Shown piece after piece: positions 1-7,454 of a stretch of 11,763 nt of DNA (positions are counted from its first letter, which is position 1; each line of letters starts with the position of its first letter). The stretch is from CBDTYW01 sp965364735. GTDB taxonomy: Bacteria > Actinomycetota > Nitriliruptoria > Nitriliruptorales > Nitriliruptoraceae. The translations under genes and the position numbers were made by a program. The notes under the pieces were generated by a model. That model was not told where the DNA came from and did not search any database. It worked only from the letters and a program-made list of their open reading frames with translations. The stretch spans positions 1 through 11,763 of the forward strand of contig CBDTYW010000102.1 in assembly GCA_965364735.1 (NCBI GenBank), read 5' to 3'.

Positions 1-1
1 G

Positions 2-919
2 ACCCCGTTCGCGCTCCTCGGCGGCATCGGGTTCGACCAGATCCCCGCGGTCCGCGAGTGGGCCGAGACCAACAAGATGCTCTACATCCACCACATCGCG
101 GTGAACCCTGCGACCGACTTCCGCTACTCGTTCACGCTTTCGCCGACCGTCGAGCAGACGGGCGAGGCGTTCGGGCAGCACATCGCCACGAACTACCGCG
201 ACAAGAACGTCGGCATCGTCTGGCGCCAGTCCGAGAACTGGGGCCCGGGCCGTGACGCCGGTCGTGCGGAGCTCGACCGCCGCGGCGTGAAGGTCGTCAG
301 CGACCTGCCCGTGACATCCGGCCAGGGCGTCTACTCGCAGCAGATCGTCAACCTCCAGCAGAACGGTGCCGAGGTCGTCTGGCTCTGGGAGAACGCGCTC
401 AACGCCGCGCAGTTCATCACCCAGGCCGCGAACCAGGGCTACCGCCCGAAGTTCGTGATCTTCCCGTTCCAGCTCGTCAACGACACCGTCGGCGACGCGG
501 CGCTCAACCCCTCGATCGACGGTGTCGGTTCGTGGCCGTCCTACGCGCCCGGCGGCTACGACGGCGAGTGGGACGCGTACGGATTCGACGCCGAGATCGC
601 GAAGTTCGAGGCGGCGTACGCGGAGTACCGCCCCGACTCGAAGCCGAACGACCTGCTCTGGCAGACGTGGCTCGGCAACAAGTACCTCCACCACCTCCTC
701 GAGCTGTGCGGCCGCGACTGCACCCGCGACTCGTTCGCCGGGATGCTGACGAAGGGACTGAAGACCTCGGTGACGCCGAGCTGCGCGATCGACACGACCG
801 GCGCCCGCTCGCGCGGCGGCCACTTCGGCGGCTTCAAGTTCTTCGCTCAGGAGACGTTCGCGCACCCGACCGGCCCCCAGTTCCGCACCACGAAGTACTG
901 CGTCGACGACCTGAACTGA
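2..919 (+). CDS. ABC transporter substrate-binding protein, HAAT/LivK type (5' partial)
   Basis: This is the C-terminal 305 residues of an extracytoplasmic solute-binding protein of the type I periplasmic-binding fold (Peripla_BP_6/LivK-like). The reading frame is open to the left edge, so the signal peptide and first lobe are missing. An ATG at 77 lies inside the coding region and is not the start. Visible family features are the lobe-two pattern around GIVWRQSENWGPGRDAG, followed by a strand-helix unit with YSQQIVNLQQNGAEVVWLW and AAQFITQAANQGYRPKF. These match the usual 'vnkLkasGaDvVfl...a..fi.qA...G..pkf' arrangement. The C-terminal part carries four cysteines (CGRDC, SCAID, KYC), which could form disulfides outside the membrane. 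It is followed after 42 bases by livH and is the expected first component of the importer. The family binds amino acids, amides, ureas and many aromatic or aliphatic acids, so the ligand is unknown. Confidence 0.9.
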   Translation, partial: TPFALLGGIGFDQIPAVREWAETNKMLYIHHIAVNPATDFRYSFTLSPTVEQTGEAFGQHIATNYRDKNVGIVWRQSENWGPGRDAGRAELDRRGVKVVSDLPVTSGQGVYSQQIVNLQQNGAEVVWLWENALNAAQFITQAANQGYRPKFVIFPFQLVNDTVGDAALNPSIDGVGSWPSYAPGGYDGEWDAYGFDAEIAKFEAAYAEYRPDSKPNDLLWQTWLGNKYLHHLLELCGRDCTRDSFAGMLTKGLKTSVTPSCAIDTTGARSRGGHFGGFKFFAQETFAHPTGPQFRTTKYCVDDLN

Positions 920-947
920 CCGCAGCTCCGTCAGCCAGGAACGAGCC

Positions 948-955
948 AGAGGGAG
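948..955 (+). promoter_or_regulatory. Ribosome binding site of livH
   Basis: AGAGGGAG lies six bases before the ATG at 962. It supports that start and shows that livH is translated independently of the binding-protein gene, whose stop is 42 bases upstream. No hairpin or promoter-like motif was recognised in this short gap. Confidence 0.7.
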
Positions 956-961
956 CCCGCC

Positions 962-1888
962 ATGGGTCAGGTCATCGTCAACGGGGTCGTCACCGGCTCG
1001 ATCTACGGCCTCTTCGCCGTCGGCATCGTGCTCGTGTTCCGCGGCTCGCGTGTCGTGAACTTCGCCGCGCCGGAGATCGCGACGTTCGCGGTCTACATCG
1101 CCTGGACCGCGCACGTCCGCCACGACATCCCGTGGATCGCCGCCGCCATCGTCGCGGTGCTCGCGGCCGGGCTCATCTCGCTGATCTTCGAGCGCGTGAT
1201 CGTCGCGCGCATGACCGACGCCCCGCGCCTCGCGGTCGCGGTCGGGACCATCGGCCTGATGCTCATGCTGCTCTCGCTGGAGATCCTGCTCTTCGAAGGC
1301 CAGCAGAACCTCCCGCCGCCCATCAGGGGCCTCGGCCCGAAGCTCTTCGGGGTGTTCGTCTCCCCGACGAAGATGCTCGCCCTCGGGACGGTCGTCGTGC
1401 TCGGGGTCGGGCTCACCACCTTCCTGAACCGCACCGACTTCGGGCTCGGCGTGCAGGCTGCTGCACAGGACGCCACCGCTGTCCGCCTCGTCGGCGTACC
1501 GCTCGCCGAGGTCTCCGGCTTCGTCTGGGCCGTCGGCGGGATGCTCGCCGCCATCGCCGGCCTGCTCGTCGTGCCGTCGATCGGGGCGTTCGCTCCCGGC
1601 AGCCTCACCAACGACTTCTTCGTGCCGGCGCTGGCGGCGGCGCTCGTCGGTGGGCTCGACAACGTCAACGGGGCGTTCATCGGCGGGCTGCTGGTCGGCG
1701 TCGTCAACGAGTGGGTCGGGCTGATCTTCGTGACCTCGACGTTCCCCGGCGCCTCGACGCTCGTCGTGTTCGGGCTGATCCTCGTGATCCTCCTCGTGGC
1801 CCCCGGCGGGGTCCCGGCGCGGATCCGAGAGCGGCTGAAGCGCAACCTGGACCTCTCGGGTCCCGTCGCCACGGGGAGCGTCCGATGA
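962..1888 (+). CDS. livH: Branched-chain-amino-acid-type ABC transporter permease, LivH-like
   Basis: A 308-residue integral membrane permease, the first of two channel subunits of a HAAT-family ABC importer. The N-terminus NGVVTGSIYGLFAVGIVLVF (residues 7-26) followed by RVVNFAAPE matches the conserved LivH opening, although the common 'NFAHGE' is NFAAPE here. The cytoplasmic coupling region is at about 157-180 (RTDFGLGVQAAAQDATAVRL, then VGVP). The late conserved motif GGLDNVNGAFIGGLLVG is at 230-246. Hydrophobic segments cover about 10-27, 56-77, 90-112, 137-155, 184-205, 218-250 and 262-281. Length is normal for the family. A basic tail ends in an ATGA overlap with the next gene. The assignment to subfamily is secure; the transported substrate is not. 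Confidence 0.95.
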   Translation: MGQVIVNGVVTGSIYGLFAVGIVLVFRGSRVVNFAAPEIATFAVYIAWTAHVRHDIPWIAAAIVAVLAAGLISLIFERVIVARMTDAPRLAVAVGTIGLMLMLLSLEILLFEGQQNLPPPIRGLGPKLFGVFVSPTKMLALGTVVVLGVGLTTFLNRTDFGLGVQAAAQDATAVRLVGVPLAEVSGFVWAVGGMLAAIAGLLVVPSIGAFAPGSLTNDFFVPALAAALVGGLDNVNGAFIGGLLVGVVNEWVGLIFVTSTFPGASTLVVFGLILVILLVAPGGVPARIRERLKRNLDLSGPVATGSVR

Positions 1889-3822
1889 GCGCGACGATCG
1901 AGCGGGAGCCGACCATGCCGATGATCTCCTGGCGCCCGACGCTGCGCGCTCGCAACATCGTGATCGCTTTGGCGATCGCCGTCGCCGTGCCGATGCTGCT
2001 CGGACAGCTCGGCATCGCGTCGGTCTGGTTCTTCATCGTCTCCGTTGGCCTGACCTACGCGATGATGGCGCTGAGCCTGAACCTGCTGATGGGCTACGCC
2101 GGACAGATCTCCCTCGGCCACGGGGGCCTGCTCGCGATCGGCGCCTACGCCAGCGGGATCGTCACCGGACGCTGGGACCTGCCGTTCGTCGTGGGCCTGA
2201 TGCTCGCCGCCTCGCTCGGCAGCGTCGTGGCGCTCGTCATCGGCCTTCCGGCGCTGCGGCTCCGCGGCCTGTACCTCGCCATCACGACCATCGGGTTCAT
2301 GGTCGCGATGGAGCGCTCGATCCTCCAGATCTCCTGGCTCAGCCGTGGCTCGGCAGGCATGGCCTTGCCGCGCCCGGAGCTCGGAGGCCTCGTCGCGTCC
2401 GAGCAGTACGCCTACCTCGCGGTCGTCGCGGTCCTGCTGGTCCTGTTCTGGGTCGTTGACGGGAACGTCCGCGGCTCCTCCCTCGGCCGCGCGTTCCTCG
2501 GTCTGCGCGATGACGAGGAGGTCGCTGCGAGCTACGGGGTCGACATCGCCGGGCACAAGCTGCAGGCGTTCGTCCTCTCGGGCGCGATGGCCGGGATCGC
2601 CGGCGCCGCGAACGGCCACCTCGTCGGGTTCGTCAACTCCGCAACGTTCAACCTGAACTTCTCGCTGGGCGTGGTGACCTGGGTCATCATCGGTGGTCTC
2701 GCCAGCAGGTCCGGGGTGGTGACCGCCGCGATCCTGTTCGGCATCACCCCGAAGCTGCTCGAAGAGGTGTTCCGATCGGAGGCCATCAACGACTACAGCC
2801 TGGTGTTCGGCGCGGTCGTCCTGCTCTTCACGATCGCCTCCAACCCGAACGGCTTCGCCGGAGCGATCCGTCACGCCCGAGAGGAGAAGGCAGCCAAGGC
2901 TGCCAAGGCCGCCGCGGAGGCCGGCGAGGTCGACCTCGACCTCGACGCCCTCCCCGCGCTGCCCGTCCCGACGAAGCTCATGGCCGACGCCCCGCGCCGT
3001 GGCGAGCGCGTCCTCGACGTCCGCGACGTCACCGTGCGCTTCGGGGGGCTCACCGCCGTCGACGGGGCGTCGCTCGACGTGAACGCCGGCGAGATCGTCG
3101 GTCTGATCGGCCCGAACGGTGCCGGCAAGACGACGCTCTTCAACGCCATCACCGGCGTGGTCGACAACCAGGCAGGCGCCATCAGCCTCCGCGGGACGGC
3201 GCTGGACACGATGGCCTCGCACGACCGTGCCGCGGCCGGACTCGGCCGGACGTTCCAGCGCACCGGGCTCGCGATGGACCTGACGGTGCGCGAGAACCTC
3301 CTGCTCGCGCAGCACAGCCTGGTGACGCACGACGCGCTCGACGCGGTGCTGAGGACGCGCAAGGTCGTCACGACCGAGGCGGCGCTCGCAGCCACCGCCG
3401 ACCACGTCATCGAGGAGCTCGGGTTCACCCGGCTCGCGGACCTGCCGGTCCGCTACCTCTCGGGCGGCCAGAAGCGCATCGTCGAGATCGCGTGCACGCT
3501 CGTCACCGCGCCGGAGCTGCTGATGCTCGACGAGCCGACCGCCGGCATGGCGCCGGCCGCGGTCGAGAACCTCGCCGAGCGGCTCCGTGAGCTCCGCGAC
3601 GAGCACGGCCGCACGATCCTGATCATCGAGCATCACCTCCCGCTCGTGCTCGACCTCTGCGACCGTGTCGTCGTGCTCGACCACGGGAAGATCATCGCGA
3701 CCGGAACGCCCGACGAGATCATGCAGCACCCCCACGTGCTGCGCGCCTACCTCGGCGAACGCGCGGCCGACGATCTCGACGAGCTGCGCACCAACGACGC
3801 CGACGTGGAGGTCCCGGCATGA
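1885..3822 (+). CDS. livM-livG: Fused ABC transporter permease and ATPase (LivM-LivG)
   Basis: One 645-residue frame contains both the second permease and the first ATPase of the importer. Residues 1 to about 328 are LivM-like: the conserved segment GYAGQISLGHGGLLAIGAY is at 70-88, and the coupling-helix region GRAFLGLRDDEEVAASYGVD is at 201-220. A charged linker rich in Lys, Ala and Asp (about 331-372, with KAAKAAKAA and DLDLDAL) leads to a LivG-like ATPase. That domain has Walker A GPNGAGKTT at 409-417, signature LSGGQ at 525-529, Walker B ending in Asp549-Glu550, and switch His583 in IIEHH. All catalytic residues are intact. ATG 1885 overlaps the livH stop by four bases and has GGGGAG six bases upstream; an in-frame ATG at 1915 is a possible alternative. 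No stop interrupts the linker, so this is a true fusion rather than two adjacent genes. Similar permease-ATPase fusions are known in actinobacteria. Confidence 0.94.
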   Translation: MSATIEREPTMPMISWRPTLRARNIVIALAIAVAVPMLLGQLGIASVWFFIVSVGLTYAMMALSLNLLMGYAGQISLGHGGLLAIGAYASGIVTGRWDLPFVVGLMLAASLGSVVALVIGLPALRLRGLYLAITTIGFMVAMERSILQISWLSRGSAGMALPRPELGGLVASEQYAYLAVVAVLLVLFWVVDGNVRGSSLGRAFLGLRDDEEVAASYGVDIAGHKLQAFVLSGAMAGIAGAANGHLVGFVNSATFNLNFSLGVVTWVIIGGLASRSGVVTAAILFGITPKLLEEVFRSEAINDYSLVFGAVVLLFTIASNPNGFAGAIRHAREEKAAKAAKAAAEAGEVDLDLDALPALPVPTKLMADAPRRGERVLDVRDVTVRFGGLTAVDGASLDVNAGEIVGLIGPNGAGKTTLFNAITGVVDNQAGAISLRGTALDTMASHDRAAAGLGRTFQRTGLAMDLTVRENLLLAQHSLVTHDALDAVLRTRKVVTTEAALAATADHVIEELGFTRLADLPVRYLSGGQKRIVEIACTLVTAPELLMLDEPTAGMAPAAVENLAERLRELRDEHGRTILIIEHHLPLVLDLCDRVVVLDHGKIIATGTPDEIMQHPHVLRAYLGERAADDLDELRTNDADVEVPA

Positions 3823-4619
3823 CTGATCTCACCAGCGTCTCGAACAGCGGGACCCCCGTCCTCGAGCTCCGCGGCGTCTCCACCGGGTTCGGGGCGAACA
3901 CCGTCCTGCACGACCTCGACCTCACCGTCCACCAGGGCGAGATGGCCGGGATCCTCGGCCTCAACGGCGCCGGCAAGTCCGTGACGATGAAGGTCATCGC
4001 CGGGCTCCAGCCGACGTGGACCGGGTCGATCCACTTCCTCGGGCGCGACATCACCCACCTCCCGGCCGAGGAGCGCGTGAACGTCGGGATGGGCCACGTC
4101 ACGCAGGGCCGGCAGGTCTTCCCCGACCTCACCGTCGAGCAGAACCTCCGCCTCGGCGCCTACACGCTGCGACGCCGCGACCCCGGTCGCTACGCCGAGG
4201 TGCTCGAGTCGATGTACGCCCGCTTCCCGCGCCTGCGTGAGCGTCGCAACCAGGCTGCCGGGACGATGTCCGGCGGTGAGCAGGCGATGCTGGCGGTCGG
4301 CCGGGCGCTCATGTCGGAGCCGAAGCTGCTGCTCGTCGACGAGCCGTCCGCAGGTCTCGCGCCCGCGATCATCGGCGAGCTGTTCGAGCTGCTCCGGTCC
4401 GTCAACGAGTCCGGGGTGACCGTGCTGCTCGTCGAGCAGAACGTCGCGTTCGCGCTCGACGTCGTGCAGCACGTGCACGTCATGCAGCGCGGCGCGATCG
4501 TGCACGCCGGCGAGACCAGAACGCTGGACCGCGCGGCGCTGACCCAGCATCTCGGCATCGGTCGTCTGCTCTCGAGCTCCGTGAACGCCAAGGCCGAGCA
4601 GGTGGCGTCCCGTGGCTGA
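3819..4619 (+). CDS. livF: ABC transporter ATP-binding protein, LivF-like
   Basis: The second nucleotide-binding subunit of the importer, 266 residues, cytoplasmic. It would pair with the LivG-like domain of the fused protein to power import. Motifs are Walker A GLNGAGKS at 47-54, Q-loop near VTQGRQVFPDLTVEQNL (95-110, the typical LivF stretch), signature MSGGEQ at 150-155, Walker B LLLVDEPSAG at 170-179 and VEQN at 205-208. Gln replaces the usual switch His, as is normal for LivF. Walker A has Leu in place of the common Pro and Val after Ser54 (GKSV), a mild departure from the usual GKTT or GKST. The N-terminal ten residues and the tail after about 252 are extra and variable. GGAGG at 3807-3811 sits seven bases before the ATG. 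The gene overlaps the fused gene by ATGA and the regulator by eight bases. Confidence 0.94.
   Translation: MTDLTSVSNSGTPVLELRGVSTGFGANTVLHDLDLTVHQGEMAGILGLNGAGKSVTMKVIAGLQPTWTGSIHFLGRDITHLPAEERVNVGMGHVTQGRQVFPDLTVEQNLRLGAYTLRRRDPGRYAEVLESMYARFPRLRERRNQAAGTMSGGEQAMLAVGRALMSEPKLLLVDEPSAGLAPAIIGELFELLRSVNESGVTVLLVEQNVAFALDVVQHVHVMQRGAIVHAGETRTLDRAALTQHLGIGRLLSSSVNAKAEQVASRG
4600..4605 (+). promoter_or_regulatory. Ribosome binding site supporting a GTG start of the PucR gene
   Basis: AGGTGG lies six bases before the GTG at 4612, inside the 3' end of livF. It is the reason for choosing GTG 4612, since the next in-frame ATG codons (first at 4678) would remove part of the N-terminal helical domain. 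Confidence 0.5.
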
Positions 4620-5820
4620 GCACATCGCCCCGATCATCCGCCTCCACGACGCGGTCTCCCCGTCGGTCGCCGCGGTCATGGAAGGCGTCCTCGCGAGCAT
4701 CGACGAGGCGCTGCCCGGCATGGGTGAGGCCTACCGGCGTGAGGTCGTCGAGTACGCCGCCATGGACCCCAAGGAGTTCGCTGCCGTGCTGGCGACCTCA
4801 CGCACCTACGTCGCGCGCTTCTGCGAGGCCGTCGCCGCCGGGACCCGTCCGACGCCGGACCATGCCACGCTCGTCGGAGCAGGTCGTGCGCGCCTCGCGA
4901 GCGGCATCTCGCTCGACGCGGCGATGCACGCCTTCCGGATCGCGTCGCGCGAGGGCTGGCGTGCCATCACCGACGCCGCGTCGGCCGTCGACCCCAGCGT
5001 CATCGGGGGCCTCGCCGCAGCCTGGATCGAGTACGCCGACCTCGCCGCCACCGCGTTCGCCGAGGGCCACGTCGCGGCCTCACATGAGCAGATGCGTGGT
5101 GTCGATGCGCGCCGTCAGGCCGTGTTGTCGGACCTCCTCGCCGCCGAGGACGAGAACGCGGCGCTCGGTGTCGCGGCGCGCCACGGCATCTCGCTCGCGG
5201 CGCTGCACATCCCCGTTGTCGTCTCCGGCGAGGGGATCATGGACCGGCTCGGTGAGCTGATCGCGTCGCTGCCCGACGGCGTCATGATCGGCCACCGCAA
5301 GCACCGTCTCGTCGCCCTGCTGCCCGTCGACCGTCTCGCCGAGGTCACCGACGACGCGATCGCCACCCAGGCCGACCGGCTACGTCGGCTGTCCGGTGGA
5401 CGCCTTGTCGCGCACGGGCGGCCGGCCGCACCCGGCCCCGAGCTCACCGCCGAGGTGAGCAACGTGGAGCACGTCCTCGACGCCGGCGAGCTCCAGCGGC
5501 TCCAGGACGCCTGCCTCGGCCCCGATGACCTGATCCTCGCCCGCGTCGTCCATGAGCACGTGACGCTGCGTCGCTCCCTCACCCGCCGGGTCCTCGAGCC
5601 GCTGCGCGCCGTGGACTCCGACCGCATCTTCACCGAGACCCTGCGTGCCTACCTCGCGACCGGCTCGATCCCCGCGACCGCTGCGGCGCTGCATGTGCAC
5701 GCGAACACCGTCAGCTACCGGCTGAAGCGCGTTGCGGAGATCACGGGTCTCGACGCCCGTGTCCCCGTTCACGCCGCGGACCTCGTCCTTGCCCTGACCC
5801 TCGAAGGAGGCATGCCGTGA
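4612..5820 (+). CDS. PucR/CdaR-family transcriptional regulator
   Basis: A 402-residue DNA-binding regulator. The C-terminal segment at about 340-380 (ETLRAYLATGSIPATAAAL, then HVHANTVSYRLKRVAEITG) is the characteristic PucR helix-turn-helix (HTH_30). Residues about 190-310 would be the degenerate GGDEF-like domain common in this family. The all-helical N-terminal part (about 10-165) resembles the RsbRD-type sensory domain often found in actinobacterial PucR proteins, but this is judged by eye. Members usually sense a small metabolite and control nearby catabolic or transport genes. The position between the importer and the acyl-CoA synthetase, with overlaps on both sides (eight bases with livF, GTGA with the synthetase), suggests it controls this operon, including its own synthesis. 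The operon promoter must lie left of the window, so no operator can be assigned. The start is GTG. Confidence 0.92.
   Translation: MAEHIAPIIRLHDAVSPSVAAVMEGVLASIDEALPGMGEAYRREVVEYAAMDPKEFAAVLATSRTYVARFCEAVAAGTRPTPDHATLVGAGRARLASGISLDAAMHAFRIASREGWRAITDAASAVDPSVIGGLAAAWIEYADLAATAFAEGHVAASHEQMRGVDARRQAVLSDLLAAEDENAALGVAARHGISLAALHIPVVVSGEGIMDRLGELIASLPDGVMIGHRKHRLVALLPVDRLAEVTDDAIATQADRLRRLSGGRLVAHGRPAAPGPELTAEVSNVEHVLDAGELQRLQDACLGPDDLILARVVHEHVTLRRSLTRRVLEPLRAVDSDRIFTETLRAYLATGSIPATAAALHVHANTVSYRLKRVAEITGLDARVPVHAADLVLALTLEGGMP
5804..5810 (+). promoter_or_regulatory. Strong ribosome binding site of the acyl-CoA synthetase gene
   Basis: AAGGAGG, close to the perfect anti-16S complement, lies six bases before the GTG at 5817 and inside the 3' end of the PucR gene. 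It fixes the GTG start and suggests that the synthetase is translated more strongly than the regulator before it. Confidence 0.75.
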
Positions 5821-7454
5821 CGATCCCCGGACTCATGCAGCCGACCCAGCTGAACATCCGCATGATCTTCGAGCGGATGCGAACCGTCCACGCGACGTCG
5901 CGCGTCCACGGCGTCGACGGCACCTCCACCTACGGCGAGGTCGCCGAGCGGGTGCTGCGGCTGTGTCGCGTGCTCACCGACGAGCTCGGGGTCCGCCCGG
6001 GTGACCGGGTCGCGAGCTTCGGCTTCAACAGCGTCCCGCACCTCGAGCTCTACTACGCCGTGCCGCTCGTCGGGGCGGTCCTGCACACCGTCAACGTGCG
6101 GCTCCACGACGACCAGATCGCGTACCTGCTCGACCACGCGCATGACGAGGTCGTCTTCGTCGACACCGAGATGCTCGACGTCCTCGGTGCTGCCCTCGCG
6201 AAGACGTCGTGTGTCCGCGAGGTCGTCTGCCTCGATGGTCCCGCGACCGAGCTGGGTGGCCATGCCGCCCGCGCTTACGCGCCGCTCATCGCGGACGCCT
6301 CGCCGGTCGCAGCTGCAGACCTCGACGACATCGACGAGCACGCCGCCGCGGGCCTCTGTTACACCTCGGGCACGACGGGGATGCCGAAGGGCGTGCTGTA
6401 CTCGCACCGTGCCCAGGTCCTGCACGCGATGGGCGTGAACATGGCGTCCACGATGGGCCTGACCGAGCACGACATCGTCCTGCCGGTCGTCCCCATGTTC
6501 CACGCGTTCGGCTGGGGTCTCCCGTACGCCGCGCCGTTCGTCGGTGCGGAGCTCGTCATGCACGGCTCCGACGCCTCGCCCGCGCGGCTCGCCGAGCTGA
6601 TCGCTGAGCACCGCATCACCGTGACCGCTGGCGTCCCGACGATCTGGAAGTCGCTGCTGCCGTCCGTGCGTGACGGGTCCGTCGACCTGTCCTCGCTGCG
6701 GATGGTCGGCGTCGGCGGGTCCGCCTCGCCGCGCTCGCTCATCGCGGCGTACGACGAGCTCGGGATCGAGTACCTCCAGATCTGGGGGATGACGGAGACC
6801 GGCCCGATCGCGTGCGTCTCGCGTCCACGCAACGGCAGCGACCGCGGGGATGTCGAGGCGATCCTCGACGTCAAGGAGAAGACCGGCACGATCAGCCCCG
6901 GCATCGAGGCTCGCGTCACCGACGAGGACGGCAACGTCCTGCCCAACGACGGCGTGACGGTCGGCGAGCTCGAGGTTCGTGGGCCGTGGATCGCGAGCTC
7001 CTACTACGAGGCCGAGGACGCGGACGCGGTCCAGGCCGAGAAGTTCAACAACGGCTGGCTGCGCACGGGTGACGTGGTGACGATGGAGGCGGACGGCCAG
7101 TTCCGCATCGTCGACCGCGCCAAGGACCTCGTGAAGTCCGGCGGCGAGTGGATCTCGTCGGTCGAGCTCGAGGGTCTGCTGCTCGGACACCCCAAGGTCG
7201 CTGACGCGGCCGTCGTCGGGATGCCGCACCCCAAGTGGGACGAGCGCCCCGTCGCCGTGATCGTCGTCGACGACCCGGCCGACGTGCCGACGCTCGAGGA
7301 GCTCCACGTCTTCCTGCTCGAGCACGTCGCGAAGTGGTGGCTGCCGGACGAGCTGGTCATCGTCGACGACATCCCGAAGACCTCGGTCGGCAAGCTCGAC
7401 AAGAAGGTCCTGCGCGCCGATCTGGCCGCCCGCACCGAGGCGTTGGTGTCGTGA
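5817..7454 (+). CDS. AMP-forming acyl-CoA synthetase (fatty-acid--CoA ligase family)
   Basis: A 545-residue member of the ANL adenylating family, which activates a carboxylic acid with ATP to an acyl-adenylate and then forms the CoA thioester. The phosphate-binding loop is YTSGTTGMPKG at 182-192, the adenine-binding motif WGMTETGP at 323-330, the ribose-binding Asp419 in LRTGD, the hinge-side SGGEWIS at 441-447 and the catalytic lysine K526 in PKTSVGK. All key residues are present and length is normal. The core PMFHAFGWGLPYAAPFVGAE resembles medium- and long-chain acyl-CoA synthetases of the AlkK/FadD-like branch. By family that suggests an aliphatic acid, but aromatic acids cannot be excluded. 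It is cytosolic and would trap the imported compound as a CoA ester. The gene starts at GTG with a strong ribosome binding site and overlaps both neighbours. Confidence 0.95.
   Translation: MTIPGLMQPTQLNIRMIFERMRTVHATSRVHGVDGTSTYGEVAERVLRLCRVLTDELGVRPGDRVASFGFNSVPHLELYYAVPLVGAVLHTVNVRLHDDQIAYLLDHAHDEVVFVDTEMLDVLGAALAKTSCVREVVCLDGPATELGGHAARAYAPLIADASPVAAADLDDIDEHAAAGLCYTSGTTGMPKGVLYSHRAQVLHAMGVNMASTMGLTEHDIVLPVVPMFHAFGWGLPYAAPFVGAELVMHGSDASPARLAELIAEHRITVTAGVPTIWKSLLPSVRDGSVDLSSLRMVGVGGSASPRSLIAAYDELGIEYLQIWGMTETGPIACVSRPRNGSDRGDVEAILDVKEKTGTISPGIEARVTDEDGNVLPNDGVTVGELEVRGPWIASSYYEAEDADAVQAEKFNNGWLRTGDVVTMEADGQFRIVDRAKDLVKSGGEWISSVELEGLLLGHPKVADAAVVGMPHPKWDERPVAVIVVDDPADVPTLEELHVFLLEHVAKWWLPDELVIVDDIPKTSVGKLDKKVLRADLAARTEALVS

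Noticed and set aside
532..1884. Long open frame running into the fused LivM-LivG gene, suggesting a protein of over 1,000 residues
   Set aside because: The first roughly 450 residues are Arg/Pro-rich with no family pattern and overlap the binding protein and livH in another frame. Recognisable sequence starts exactly at ATG 1885.
1093..3735. 880-residue open frame on the minus strand
   Set aside because: It is antisense to livH and the LivM-LivG gene, has composition typical of the complement of GC-rich coding DNA (Arg, Glu, Asp, His-rich), and shows no domain.
5769..7325. 518-residue open frame on the minus strand
   Set aside because: It is the complement of the acyl-CoA synthetase gene, which has all its catalytic motifs on the plus strand.
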